Assembly (NCBI RefSeq): GCF_038433465.1
Contig: NZ_JAESVF010000002.1
Location: 1-64,000 of the forward strand
DNA from: Galbibacter sp038433465
Lineage (GTDB): Bacteria; Bacteroidota; Bacteroidia; Flavobacteriales; Flavobacteriaceae
Direction of reading: 5' to 3'
DNA length: 64,000 bases
Shown here: positions 16,061 to 24,554 of the stretch, piece by piece
Layout: each line of letters starts with the position of its first letter
How positions within the stretch are numbered: position 1 is the stretch's first letter
Program-made: the position numbers and the translations under genes
The notes under the pieces: generated by a model
Seen by the model: the letters and a program-made list of their open reading frames with translations, nothing else
Told to the model about the DNA's origin: nothing
Database searches by the model: none

Positions 16061-17449
16061 ATGACTTATCGTACCTTATTATATGTAAGCATTTTAATGC
16101 TTTTTGCAGGATGTGGCACCTATTTTAATCAACCCGTAGATTTTACAGATGCCCGAATAGGAGAAAATACCCAAGCAACAAGTCGTTTAAAATCGTTGCC
16201 CGAGCCTCAAGAAAAAGTAGTGGTTGGGGTGTATAATTTTAGAGATTTAACAGGGCAGTACAAACCTACCGAAGTAGGAAGTACTTTTAGTACCGCAGTA
16301 ACGCAAGGTGGAACTGCAATTTTAATTAATGCACTTGAAGATTCTGGGTGGTTTACTACCATCGAAAGAGAAAATATTGGAAATTTATTAAACGAGCGTA
16401 ACATTATTCGTTCTACTCGCCAAGAGTATCAAGGAGCGCAAACCAAACCAAGTGTACCTCCGTTGTTGTTTGCCGGCGTTTTATTGGAAGGAGGAATTGT
16501 TTCCTACGATTCTAATATCGTTACCGGTGGGATGGGAGCGCGTTATTTTGGTGTTGGCGGAAGTACACAATATCGTCAAGATCGTGTAACTGTTTATCTT
16601 AGAGCTATCTCTACTTCAAACGGAAAAATTCTTAAAAATGTTTACGTTTCCAAAACCATACTTTCACAAGCGCTCGATGCCAATTTGTTTAAATATGTAA
16701 AGTTTCAACGTCTTTTAGAGGCTGAAGTTGGATTTACCAGAAACGAACCAGTACAGCTGGCAGTAACAGAAGCTATCGAGAAAGCTGTTGAAGGACTTAT
16801 TGTTGAAGGAATTGAAGAAAATTTATGGCACGCAAGAGACGGCGCCGATGCTGAAGCAGAATTGCTAAAAGATTACAATGAAGAAAAAGAAGAAGCCGAA
16901 TTAACAAAACTCTACAACAGAAAATACATCAGTCGTGAGTATAGTCATTCCTTAGGATTGAGTTTGGGCGGAGCACTAAACAATAGTGATTACAGCGCTT
17001 CCGAACTTCGACCTTCTTTTAAAGTTGACTATTTGTACCGCATGTCGAGGTATCTTTCTTTGAATGTTAGTGCCAATTCTTTCGAACTTAATAATGGCGA
17101 TTTGTACAAAAGAAAATTCGCTTCTATCGATACCAATTTAGGATTCACCTTTTTACCGAATGATGATTTAACTCCTTTTGCCTACGGCGGAGCAGGAATT
17201 CTCTTCGGTTTTGAAAACGATCAAACACCCGAAAATGCCGAGAGTACATTTTTTAAAGCGCAATACGGACTCGGACTCGAATATTTTATCAATCAGAAAA
17301 TATCTTTAAAACTTTTTGCTGATCAAAACATGACGTTTTCTGATGATCTTGATTATTTGAGAAACGGAAAACGCGACGACTATTACTTCAATTTTGGCTT
17401 TGGAGTAAGTTTTACCTTAGGAGTGAAGAATAAAATGCAACTTAACTAA
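16061..17449 (+). CDS. csgG: CsgG outer-membrane curli channel with C-terminal beta-barrel extension
   Basis: 462 aa, about 185 more than E. coli CsgG. Lipoprotein signal with FAGC (Cys18). Residues about 50-265 match CsgG throughout: VYNFRDLTGQYKP, FSTAVTQ, NLLNERNIIR, GGMGARYFGVGG, SKTILS and RLLEAEVGFTRNEP. At the channel constriction the Tyr and Asn known in E. coli are not conserved, but the Phe before STAV is. After a charged linker (about 270-295), residues 300-462 look like an eight-stranded OmpA-type barrel ending in an aromatic strand. CsgG nonamers export curlins across the outer membrane. Confidence 0.9.
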   Translation: MTYRTLLYVSILMLFAGCGTYFNQPVDFTDARIGENTQATSRLKSLPEPQEKVVVGVYNFRDLTGQYKPTEVGSTFSTAVTQGGTAILINALEDSGWFTTIERENIGNLLNERNIIRSTRQEYQGAQTKPSVPPLLFAGVLLEGGIVSYDSNIVTGGMGARYFGVGGSTQYRQDRVTVYLRAISTSNGKILKNVYVSKTILSQALDANLFKYVKFQRLLEAEVGFTRNEPVQLAVTEAIEKAVEGLIVEGIEENLWHARDGADAEAELLKDYNEEKEEAELTKLYNRKYISREYSHSLGLSLGGALNNSDYSASELRPSFKVDYLYRMSRYLSLNVSANSFELNNGDLYKRKFASIDTNLGFTFLPNDDLTPFAYGGAGILFGFENDQTPENAESTFFKAQYGLGLEYFINQKISLKLFADQNMTFSDDLDYLRNGKRDDYYFNFGFGVSFTLGVKNKMQLN

Positions 17450-17463
17450 CCAACATCAATGCA

Positions 17464-18957
17464 ATGAATACATTAAAACAAATATTAGTTATTTTAGGAA
17501 TTATTAGCTGTGTTGTTGCGTGTAGCGAAGATACTGTAGATGCTTACGGAACAGGAACGATAACAGGAAAAGTTGTATTAACAGGTGTAAACACACCCAT
17601 GGAAAATGTAAAAGTTTCAACCAATCCTGCTTCTTCTACGGTTTTTACCGATGAAAACGGAGACTTTGTGTTGAAAGATGTTGAGGTAGGCGATTATTCG
17701 GTGCAAGCGCAAATCGACGGATACCTAACTGCTTTTGAAGGCGCAACTGTAAAAACAGGCTTGGAAGTGAATGTAATTTTTGAAATGGAGGTGGAAACCG
17801 CCAATAATAAAGCTCCAGATGCACCGCAGTTATTAGCACCAGAAAATGGAGCAACCGACCAAAATTTGGAAATGCAATTTATTTGGAAAGCTACCGATAG
17901 AGAAGGCGATTCACTTACATATTCCTTAGAAATTAAAAATAGTTTAAACGACGATATACTTAGTTTTGAAGGTATAAAAGACACAACTTACACGGTGGAT
18001 GGATTGAGTCACGGATTAAAATATTTCTGGCAAGTAAAAGTTTCCGATAGTATAAATAATCCTGTGTTGAGTGAAGTGTATTCGTTTACCACACTTAAAA
18101 ATCCGCAGTACGATTATGTATTTACGCGTGTTATTGGAGGCAATAATGTTGTAATGGCAAAAGATGAAGATGGAAAAGAAATTCAACTTACAAGTAGTTC
18201 TACCAACAGTTTCCGTCCGAAGTTGAGTGATGCTGGCGATAAAATTGCTTTTATACGAACAGTCTCAGGAAAGAATCAAATTTTTGTAATCAATGCCGAT
18301 GGTACTAATGAAAAACAGCTTACAACAGCTATCCCGATAAATGCTATTGATACTGAAAAGATGGGCTTCTCGTGGGCGAATAACGATACGGCTTTGTTGT
18401 ACCCAAGTTTGAATAAAATGTATAGAATCCCGATTACAGGCGGAAGCAGTCAGTTAATGTTTTCTGCGGAAAGCGGTAGGTATTATATGGATGTAAAACA
18501 AAGTTCCGACCGCACCAAATTGTTGGTTTTGGAGACAAATATTAGTGGATATGAAGGTGCTGTGAAAATTTTAGACAATATTGGAGGTTTAATTTCTGAA
18601 GTATTCCAAGGGGTAAAAGGCGCTGTTGGAGGTGTCGATTTATCGTTAGACGGAAACATGGTTTTGTATACTTACGATGTTTCTGAATACGAAAGCGATA
18701 CAAACAGGCAATTAAATGCAAAGGTGTTTTTGTACAATATTTCTACAGCTACAAACTATTTAATTAGTGACGCCAAAGAAAACGGTACCAACGATACAGA
18801 TCCGATTTTTGCATCCGATCAAGCTTCGGTTTTATTGGTAAACGCACCAAATAATAAAGCAGACGATTCAGATGTTTTAAAGGTCGCTTTTGATGAAGAA
18901 TTTAATGTTACCGCAAGAGAGATTGTTATAGAAAACGCCAAAATGCCAAATCAATAA
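17464..18957 (+). CDS. Multidomain beta-propeller lipoprotein of the curli operon
   Basis: 497 aa. The signal peptide ends in VVAC (Cys20). Residues about 33-95 form a carboxypeptidase-regulatory-like beta-sandwich (GKVVLTGVNTPMENVKV), about 113-205 a fibronectin-III-like domain (APQLLAPENGATD, FWQVKVSD), and about 210-495 TolB/WD40-like propeller repeats (RPKLSDAGDKIAF, QIFVINADGTNEKQLT). It starts 15 nt after csgG, so it is probably cotranscribed. It might hold curli or another surface partner, but no function is known. Confidence 0.72.
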   Translation: MNTLKQILVILGIISCVVACSEDTVDAYGTGTITGKVVLTGVNTPMENVKVSTNPASSTVFTDENGDFVLKDVEVGDYSVQAQIDGYLTAFEGATVKTGLEVNVIFEMEVETANNKAPDAPQLLAPENGATDQNLEMQFIWKATDREGDSLTYSLEIKNSLNDDILSFEGIKDTTYTVDGLSHGLKYFWQVKVSDSINNPVLSEVYSFTTLKNPQYDYVFTRVIGGNNVVMAKDEDGKEIQLTSSSTNSFRPKLSDAGDKIAFIRTVSGKNQIFVINADGTNEKQLTTAIPINAIDTEKMGFSWANNDTALLYPSLNKMYRIPITGGSSQLMFSAESGRYYMDVKQSSDRTKLLVLETNISGYEGAVKILDNIGGLISEVFQGVKGAVGGVDLSLDGNMVLYTYDVSEYESDTNRQLNAKVFLYNISTATNYLISDAKENGTNDTDPIFASDQASVLLVNAPNNKADDSDVLKVAFDEEFNVTAREIVIENAKMPNQ

Positions 18958-19646
18958 TTTTGTTGGATTGAAAGCCAAATAGCAAATAAGTTAAAGAGGT
19001 AAGGTTTGTTTTTATTTAAACTTTGCCTCTTTGTTACTTTGTGAAATTCTGTCATATCGAGCTTAGTCGAGATATCACATCTTGTTTAATTGTTGAATTG
19101 AAAGTCAAAAAGAAAATAAGTTAAAGAGATAAGGTTTGTGTCATTTATACTTTGCCTCTTTGCAACTATCTATAACCCTGTCATATCGAGCTTAGTCGAG
19201 ATATCACATCTTGTTTAATTGTTTAATCGGGCAATTGTTGAATCGAAAGTTAAAGACAAATAAGTTAAAGAGTAAAGGTCTGTTTTTATTTGTACTTTGT
19301 CTCTTTGCAACTTTCTAAAACCCTGTCATATCGAGCGGAGTCGAGATATCGCATCTTGTTTAATTGTTGAATTGAAAGTCAAAAAGAAAATAAGTTAAAG
19401 AGGTAAGGTTTGTGTTCATTTATACTTTACCTCTTTGCTACTATCTAAAACCCTGTCATATCGAGCGGAGTCGAGATATCACATCTTGTTGAATCGAAAG
19501 TTAAAAGGTAAAGACCTGTTTTTATTCATACTTTGAAACTTTGCCACTTAGAACCTCTGCTACTTTGCTTCCCAAAAAAAAAGCCTCCAAAAAACGTTTG
19601 CGTAAGCTGTGCAGGTTCTTTACCTTTGGTTTAAACCTTGTAGATT
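18958..19646. repeat. Tandem array of 129-145 bp units
   Basis: No gene. Four units, with GTCATATCGAGC starting at 19051, 19180, 19325 and 19455 (spacings 129, 145, 130), and a partial fifth after 19490. Each unit has a hairpin formed by AAAGAGGTAA and TTACCTCTTT around a T-rich loop, then the ATATCGAGC...TCGAGATATC box. The box resembles a dispersed flavobacterial repeat; another GAGCGtAGTCGAG copy lies at 38007. From 19560 to 19646 the sequence is not repetitive. Confidence 0.85.
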
Positions 19647-20306
19647 TTGAAGAAAGACTATTTTATTTTTGATATGGACGGTGTAATTGTCGATAGCGAG
19701 CCTGCCCATAGAAAAATATTAAATACAGTTTTTGATGAATTGGGTTTGAATTTTTCAAACGAATATCATCAAACTTTGGTAGGAATGGCTGCCGTTCCCA
19801 TGTGGAAAAAAATTAAAAAAGACTATGGTATTCATACCAACGCAAACGAATTGGTTAATTTTCATCGAGAGATTATTCTTTTCGAAATGGAAAAAATCGA
19901 TGTCCAGCCTGTGCCTGGAGTATTGCAATTTCTTCAGCAGTTAAAATCTCAAAATTTTCATATTTCGTTGGCTTCTTCATCTACCAGAAAGCTCATTTCA
20001 CTTTTTATGGATAAATTTGAAATAGCAACTTATTTCGATTATTTGGTAAGTGGAGATGATGTAGAGCGTAGCAAACCAAATCCTGATATTTTTCTGAAAG
20101 TTGCTGAAAAATATAACATCAGCCCTAATAATTTTATTGTTGTGGAAGATAGTTATAACGGTGTAACAGCAGCGAAAGCAGCGGGAATGATGTGTGTTGG
20201 TTATGTGAATTCGAACTCTGGAAATCAAGATTTATCAGCCGCCGATATGATAATCAATGATTTTGCTGAATTAAATATCGATAAAATTAAAGAACTCACA
20301 ACGTAG
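19647..20306 (+). CDS. HAD-family phosphatase / beta-phosphoglucomutase-like
   Basis: 219 aa. TTG start at 19647 places the HAD motif I FDMDGVIVDSEP at residues 8-19. Motif II lies at SLASSS (about 110-115), motif III Lys in RSKPNP, motif IV VVEDSYNGV. A helical cap sits between motifs I and II (subfamily IA). Likely a sugar-phosphate phosphatase or phosphomutase in the cytoplasm; substrate unknown. Its stop overlaps the GTG start of the HMG-CoA lyase by one base. Confidence 0.85.
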   Translation: MKKDYFIFDMDGVIVDSEPAHRKILNTVFDELGLNFSNEYHQTLVGMAAVPMWKKIKKDYGIHTNANELVNFHREIILFEMEKIDVQPVPGVLQFLQQLKSQNFHISLASSSTRKLISLFMDKFEIATYFDYLVSGDDVERSKPNPDIFLKVAEKYNISPNNFIVVEDSYNGVTAAKAAGMMCVGYVNSNSGNQDLSAADMIINDFAELNIDKIKELTT

Positions 20307-21169
20307 TGGAAACTGTAAAAATCATAGAATGTCCGCGTGACGCCATGCAAGGGATAAAAGAATTTATTCCGACGCAACAAAAGGTGAATTACATTCAAGC
20401 TTTGTTGCGATGCGGCTTTGATACTATCGATTTTGGAAGTTTCGTTTCACCAAAAGCCATTCCGCAAATGGCAGACACTGCAGAAGTTTTGCAACAATTA
20501 GATCTGTCTCAAACGGAGAGTAAATTGTTGGCAATTGTAGCTAATGTACGTGGAGCAGAAGACGCGTGTAATTTTCCGCAGATAAATTATTTAGGCTATC
20601 CTTTTTCGATTTCTGAAAATTTTCAGATGCGAAACACTCACAAAACTATTGCACAAAGTGTGGAGGTGTTGCAAGAAATTTTATCGCTTGCCAATGCACA
20701 TCAAAAAGAAGTGGTTGCGTATTTGTCGATGGGATTTGGAAATCCTTATGGAGATCCGTGGAATGTTGAAATTGTAGGCGAATGGACCGAAAAATTGGCA
20801 GCTATGGGAGTGAAAATACTTTCGCTTTCGGATACGGTTGGTTCCTCAACTCCAGAAACCATCAGTTATTTGTTTTCAAATTTAATTCCAAAATACCCCG
20901 AAATCGAGTTTGGAGCGCATTTACACACAACTCCCGATAGCTGGCACGAAAAAGTAGATGCAGCGTATATAGCAGGTTGTCGAAGGTTTGATGGTGCTAT
21001 CCAAGGGTTTGGCGGTTGTCCAATGGCTACCGATGAGCTTACAGGAAATATGCCTACGGAAAAGTTGTTTTCATATTCAAATTCGGTCAAAGCTACTTCA
21101 AATATTAAGGCGATGAGTTTTGAAAGCGCCTATAATGAAGCACTAAAACTTTTTCAGAAATATCATTAA
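20306..21169 (+). CDS. Hydroxymethylglutaryl-CoA lyase
   Basis: 287 aa, GTG start coupled to the HAD gene. DRE-TIM family: IIECPRDAMQG near the N-terminus (Arg-Asp catalytic pair), FVSPKAIPQMAD, SLSDTVGSS, the metal-binding HLHT, and the lyase Cys loop GGCPMATDELTGNMPTE. It splits HMG-CoA into acetoacetate and acetyl-CoA at the end of leucine degradation. This fits with the leucine-dehydrogenase-like gene at 4.6 kb, though the two are not linked. Confidence 0.9.
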   Translation: METVKIIECPRDAMQGIKEFIPTQQKVNYIQALLRCGFDTIDFGSFVSPKAIPQMADTAEVLQQLDLSQTESKLLAIVANVRGAEDACNFPQINYLGYPFSISENFQMRNTHKTIAQSVEVLQEILSLANAHQKEVVAYLSMGFGNPYGDPWNVEIVGEWTEKLAAMGVKILSLSDTVGSSTPETISYLFSNLIPKYPEIEFGAHLHTTPDSWHEKVDAAYIAGCRRFDGAIQGFGGCPMATDELTGNMPTEKLFSYSNSVKATSNIKAMSFESAYNEALKLFQKYH

Positions 21170-21303
21170 TACATTCTTTTTAAAAGATAATTGTCAAAAA
21201 CATTTCTTTTGTTTTTTTGTTGAATGAATTCAGTAATAAAAACGCGGTAAAGTTAAGATATTCTTAAAATGAGAAACCGCTAGAATGTTACGGATAAAAG
21301 CAG

Positions 21304-21311
21304 TATATTTG
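21304..21311 (+). promoter_or_regulatory. -7 box of guaB
   Basis: TATATTTG, exact match to TAnnTTTG. Expected transcription start about 21318 leaves room for ATG 21338 but hardly for the in-frame ATG at 21323. Confidence 0.5.
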
Positions 21312-21337
21312 CGTGCAACTAAATGATAAGTTGCAAT

Positions 21338-22810
21338 ATGGAAGCTCACAATGCAAAGTTTGTAGGCGAAGGGTTAACTTACGACGATGTCTTACTCGTT
21401 CCGAATTACTCTGAGGTATTACCCCGCGAAGTCAACATACAAACAAAATTCACAAGAAACATAACAATTAATGTGCCTATTGTCTCTGCAGCAATGGATA
21501 CTGTAACCGAAAGTAGAATGGCTATTGCCATGGCTCGCGAAGGCGGGATAGGAGTGTTGCATAAAAATATGACTATCGAGCAGCAAGCACTTAAGGTTAG
21601 AAAAGTAAAACGTGCTGAAAGCGGAATGATTATCGACCCGGTAACTTTACCACTTACAGCAACGGTTGAAGATGCCAAAAATAGCATGCGTGAGCATAGC
21701 ATTGGAGGAATTCCAGTAGTAGACAATGATGGATACTTAAAGGGAATTGTAACCAATCGCGATCTTCGTTTTGAAAAAGAAAACAAGCGTCCAATTGTGG
21801 AGGTGATGACTGGTGAAAACCTTGTGACGGCTGCCGAAGGAACTTCTTTAGCAGATGCGGAAGAGATTTTGCAACAACACAAAATTGAAAAATTACCAGT
21901 AGTAAACGATCATAACAAATTAATCGGACTTATTACTTTTAGAGATATTACCAAACTTACTCAAAAGCCTATTGCTAACAAAGATATCTTCGGACGTTTA
22001 CGTGTAGCTGCGGCAATTGGTGTTACTGGAGATGCTTTAGATAGAGCTGAAGCACTTGTAAATGCAGGTGTAGATGCAATTATTATTGATACTGCACACG
22101 GGCACACTAGAGGAGTGGTAACCATTTTGAAAGAAGTTAAAAAAGAGTTTCCAGACTTGGAAGTTGTTGTAGGGAATATAGCTACTGCCGAGGCTGCTAA
22201 ATATTTAGTAGAAAACGGAGCAGATGCTGTAAAAGTAGGTATTGGTCCTGGTTCTATTTGTACAACACGTGTAGTTGCAGGGGTTGGTTTTCCTCAGTTT
22301 TCTGCAGTGTTGGAAGTAGCAGCAGCTTTAAAAGGAACTGGTGTTCCTGTAATTGCTGATGGTGGAATTCGTTATACAGGAGATATTCCAAAAGCTATTG
22401 CAGCTGGAGCCGATTGTGTAATGCTTGGTTCTTTATTGGCAGGAACAAAAGAGTCGCCTGGAGAAACTATTATTTACGACGGAAGAAAATACAAGTCGTA
22501 TAGAGGTATGGGATCTGTGGAAGCTATGCAACACGGAAGTAAAGACCGTTATTTCCAAGATGTTGAAGACGATCTTAAAAAATTAGTCCCAGAAGGAATT
22601 GTAGGTCGTGTACCGTACAAAGGAGAATTATATGAGAGCATGCACCAGTTTATTGGAGGTTTACGTGCCGGAATGGGGTATTGTGGTGCCGAAAGTATTG
22701 ATGCTTTAAAAGAAAGAGGAAGGTTTGTAAAAATTACTTCTAGCGGTATTCATGAAAGTCACCCGCACGATGTAACTATTACCAACGAAGCTCCAAATTA
22801 CAGCAGATAG
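21338..22810 (+). CDS. guaB: Inosine-5'-monophosphate dehydrogenase
   Basis: 490 aa. ATG 21338 (MEAHNAKFVGEGLTYDDVLLVP) fits homologues; ATG 21323 would add five residues and nearly touch the promoter. A catalytic TIM barrel is split by two CBS domains (about 95-210; GGIPVVDNDGYLKGIV and EKLPVVNDHNKLIGLI). The active-site loop GPGSICTTR holds the catalytic Cys, followed by the GGIRYTGDI phosphate site and the flap. It oxidises IMP to XMP with NAD+, the committed step to GMP. Monocistronic with a strong terminator. Confidence 0.96.
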   Translation: MEAHNAKFVGEGLTYDDVLLVPNYSEVLPREVNIQTKFTRNITINVPIVSAAMDTVTESRMAIAMAREGGIGVLHKNMTIEQQALKVRKVKRAESGMIIDPVTLPLTATVEDAKNSMREHSIGGIPVVDNDGYLKGIVTNRDLRFEKENKRPIVEVMTGENLVTAAEGTSLADAEEILQQHKIEKLPVVNDHNKLIGLITFRDITKLTQKPIANKDIFGRLRVAAAIGVTGDALDRAEALVNAGVDAIIIDTAHGHTRGVVTILKEVKKEFPDLEVVVGNIATAEAAKYLVENGADAVKVGIGPGSICTTRVVAGVGFPQFSAVLEVAAALKGTGVPVIADGGIRYTGDIPKAIAAGADCVMLGSLLAGTKESPGETIIYDGRKYKSYRGMGSVEAMQHGSKDRYFQDVEDDLKKLVPEGIVGRVPYKGELYESMHQFIGGLRAGMGYCGAESIDALKERGRFVKITSSGIHESHPHDVTITNEAPNYSR

Positions 22811-22831
22811 TTTTACGACTAATTTATATAG

Positions 22832-22862
22832 AAAACGCTACCTTTTTGGTAGCGTTTTTTGT
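22832..22862 (+). terminator. guaB terminator
   Basis: AAAACGCTACC (22832-22842) / GGTAGCGTTTT (22848-22858), 5-nt loop, T-run. Confidence 0.88.
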
Positions 22863-22881
22863 TGTAATTATATTCTTGAAA

Positions 22882-23127
22882 TTATGTGGTTTCGTTATAG
22901 TAAGTCCCTCGTTGAGGTTTTAACGCATCTCGAACTTGCAACATATGCTCTTGGGCTACAACCACAAAAGCAATTGCGTGTTCATTTTCGATAATAACTT
23001 CAAAGCCAGAAGTTGTATATGGAATTTGGTGCATCGCCATAAATTCTTTTAAATGAATTTCGTAATGTTTGGCAGTTTCCAGAGCGGTATCACTTTTAAA
23101 ATCCCAAATAAGTTTTAATAGTTTCAT
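22882..23127 (-). CDS. Conserved small hypothetical protein
   Basis: 81 aa, no signal peptide or membrane helix. The composition is normal for a cytoplasmic protein, with a helix-rich N-terminus (LETAKHYEIHLKEFMAMHQ) and a hydrophobic beta segment (AIAFVVVAQEHM). I do not recognise the family. It sits convergent to guaB and shares its terminator region. The reading frame is clean and begins with ATG, which makes it a likely real gene. Confidence 0.6.
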   Translation of the reverse strand: MKLLKLIWDFKSDTALETAKHYEIHLKEFMAMHQIPYTTSGFEVIIENEHAIAFVVVAQEHMLQVRDALKPQRGTYYNETT

Positions 23128-23255
23128 AGCTTATTTTTCAGCAAAAATACATTTTTGAAGTTATTTAAGAAGGTTTTTAAAATGATATATAATTAATGAA
23201 GGTTAGGTATATATTTTATGAATATTTGATAAAATTGACCTATTTAAAAAGTATT

Positions 23256-23346
23256 GAAAATCAAGGAAGCAGTAGGGTGAGAGATAAAAAGCTGTTTGAG
23301 CACAGCGAGTTCTTTTTATCTGTGGAGGATGGTTCCGTAGATTTTC
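23256..23346 (+). ncRNA. Candidate structured RNA or dispersed palindromic element
   Basis: Nested complementary arms span the whole segment: GAAAATC (23256) / GATTTTC (23340), GGAA/TTCC, AGATAAAAAG (23282-23291) / CTTTTTATCT (23312-23321), and CTGT/ACAG around TTGAGC. A T-rich tail follows. The central GTTTGAGC-ACAGCGAGTT text resembles elements found between flavobacterial genes. Strand and function are uncertain. Confidence 0.4.
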
Positions 23347-23605
23347 TTATACTTTTTTAATCAGTCTTGACTTTTTTGTTTCGTTTTTGTGTCAAGACAA
23401 AAATGAAATAATTGTTATGGATCTGAAAAGCAGTCGATTTAAAACTGCTAATTTTATTGTTTATCTCGAACAGAGGTTAGTTAGCTTATGTAATAATCTT
23501 AATTGTAAGCGTAAATTCAGTATTAAAACATTTATACTTTGTAAATAAATCAATCTTCAAATTATTATCAAAATCATAAACTATCTTATAGCGTTGTTAA
23601 AAAGC

Positions 23606-23635
23606 TTGGTTTATATAGCCTAATTATTATTTTTG
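23606..23635 (+). promoter_or_regulatory. Promoter of the SurA-like gene pair
   Basis: TTG at 23606-23608, 19-nt spacer, TATTTTTG at 23628-23635; predicted leader about 30 nt. Confidence 0.6.
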
Positions 23636-23672
23636 TCCGAATTAAAGCATACGCTTTAATAACTTGTAAGAA

Positions 23673-24548
23673 ATGCACAGAAGTTTTATAGCAATTATAT
23701 TAGTTTCCCTACTTTCCTCTTGTAATCTTTTTAAGTCGGAGGCTGTGGATAATCCGGTAGCTCGTGTTGGCGAGCATTATCTTTTAAAATCAGATTTAGA
23801 TAATATCTTACACGAAAATATTTCAAAAGAAGACTCTATTCTTTTGGTTCAAAATTACATTCAAAATTGGGCACAACAACAACTATTGTTAGAGCGTGCC
23901 AAGATTAATATTTCTGAAAATAAACAAACGCAATTTGAAGAATTGGTAAGGCAATATCGTGCCGATTTATACATTAATGCATACAAAGAAGCCTTGGTAG
24001 AAAAGTCGATGGATACACTTGTGAGTCATCGAGAAATGGAAGAATTTTATGAGGCACACAAAATCAATTTTAAGCTAAACGAAGATTTGGTAAAGTTGAG
24101 GTATATTAATTTGCCTCCAGATTTTGGTGAGCTTAACAGTGTGCGAGATGCGTTAAAGCGATACAATGAAAAGGATAAGGCATATTTGCAAAATACAGCA
24201 ATTAAGTTTAAAGCCTATACGTTTAACGATTCTGTTTGGGTAAAATCGTCATCAGTAATAAAAAACATTCCTAAAATTAATGTTGAAAATAAAGATAGCT
24301 ATTTAAAAAAGTCACATTTTTTTGAGCTTTCCGATTCTTTAGGAGTATATTTGGTAGCTGTAAATGAAGTGCTTAATCGTACAGAAACAGCTCCGTTGGC
24401 CTATGTTGAGCCTACGGTAAAGAAAATTATTTTGAACAAGCGAAAGTTAGCTTTTATAAAAAATTTGGAGAAAGATCTTTTGGATGGAGCCACCCGAAAG
24501 AAGGAGTTTGAGATATTTGAGAATAAAACACAATTGAATAAAAAATAA
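23673..24548 (+). CDS. SurA-like periplasmic folding lipoprotein without a clear PPIase domain
   Basis: 291 aa. Lipoprotein signal ends in LSSC (Cys17). The N-terminal VARVGEHYLLKSDLDNIL and the long helical region that follows resemble the SurA N-terminal chaperone domain. The parvulin motifs seen in the next gene (PFVQEF, FGYHI) are missing, so it is probably a chaperone only. It lies 6 nt before the larger SurA-like gene; both likely act on outer-membrane proteins in the periplasm. Confidence 0.72.
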   Translation: MHRSFIAIILVSLLSSCNLFKSEAVDNPVARVGEHYLLKSDLDNILHENISKEDSILLVQNYIQNWAQQQLLLERAKINISENKQTQFEELVRQYRADLYINAYKEALVEKSMDTLVSHREMEEFYEAHKINFKLNEDLVKLRYINLPPDFGELNSVRDALKRYNEKDKAYLQNTAIKFKAYTFNDSVWVKSSSVIKNIPKINVENKDSYLKKSHFFELSDSLGVYLVAVNEVLNRTETAPLAYVEPTVKKIILNKRKLAFIKNLEKDLLDGATRKKEFEIFENKTQLNKK

Positions 24549-24554
24549 TCAGAA

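Larger units (their letters stand above)
23128..23672. other. 545-bp gene-free region with two inverted-repeat elements and a promoter
   Basis: No credible reading frame. Three structures are visible: the nested-stem element at 23256-23346, an 8-bp inverted repeat GTCTTGAC (23364-23371) / GTCAAGAC (23391-23398), and the promoter at 23606-23635. A short AGCAGT/ACTGCT hairpin lies at 23429-23449. Confidence 0.6.

Noticed and set aside
18961..19520. CRISPR array
   Set aside because: Units are 129-145 bp and similar over their whole length, with no short repeats and unique spacers, and no cas genes.
21406..21882. 158-aa minus-strand frame
   Set aside because: Antisense of guaB.
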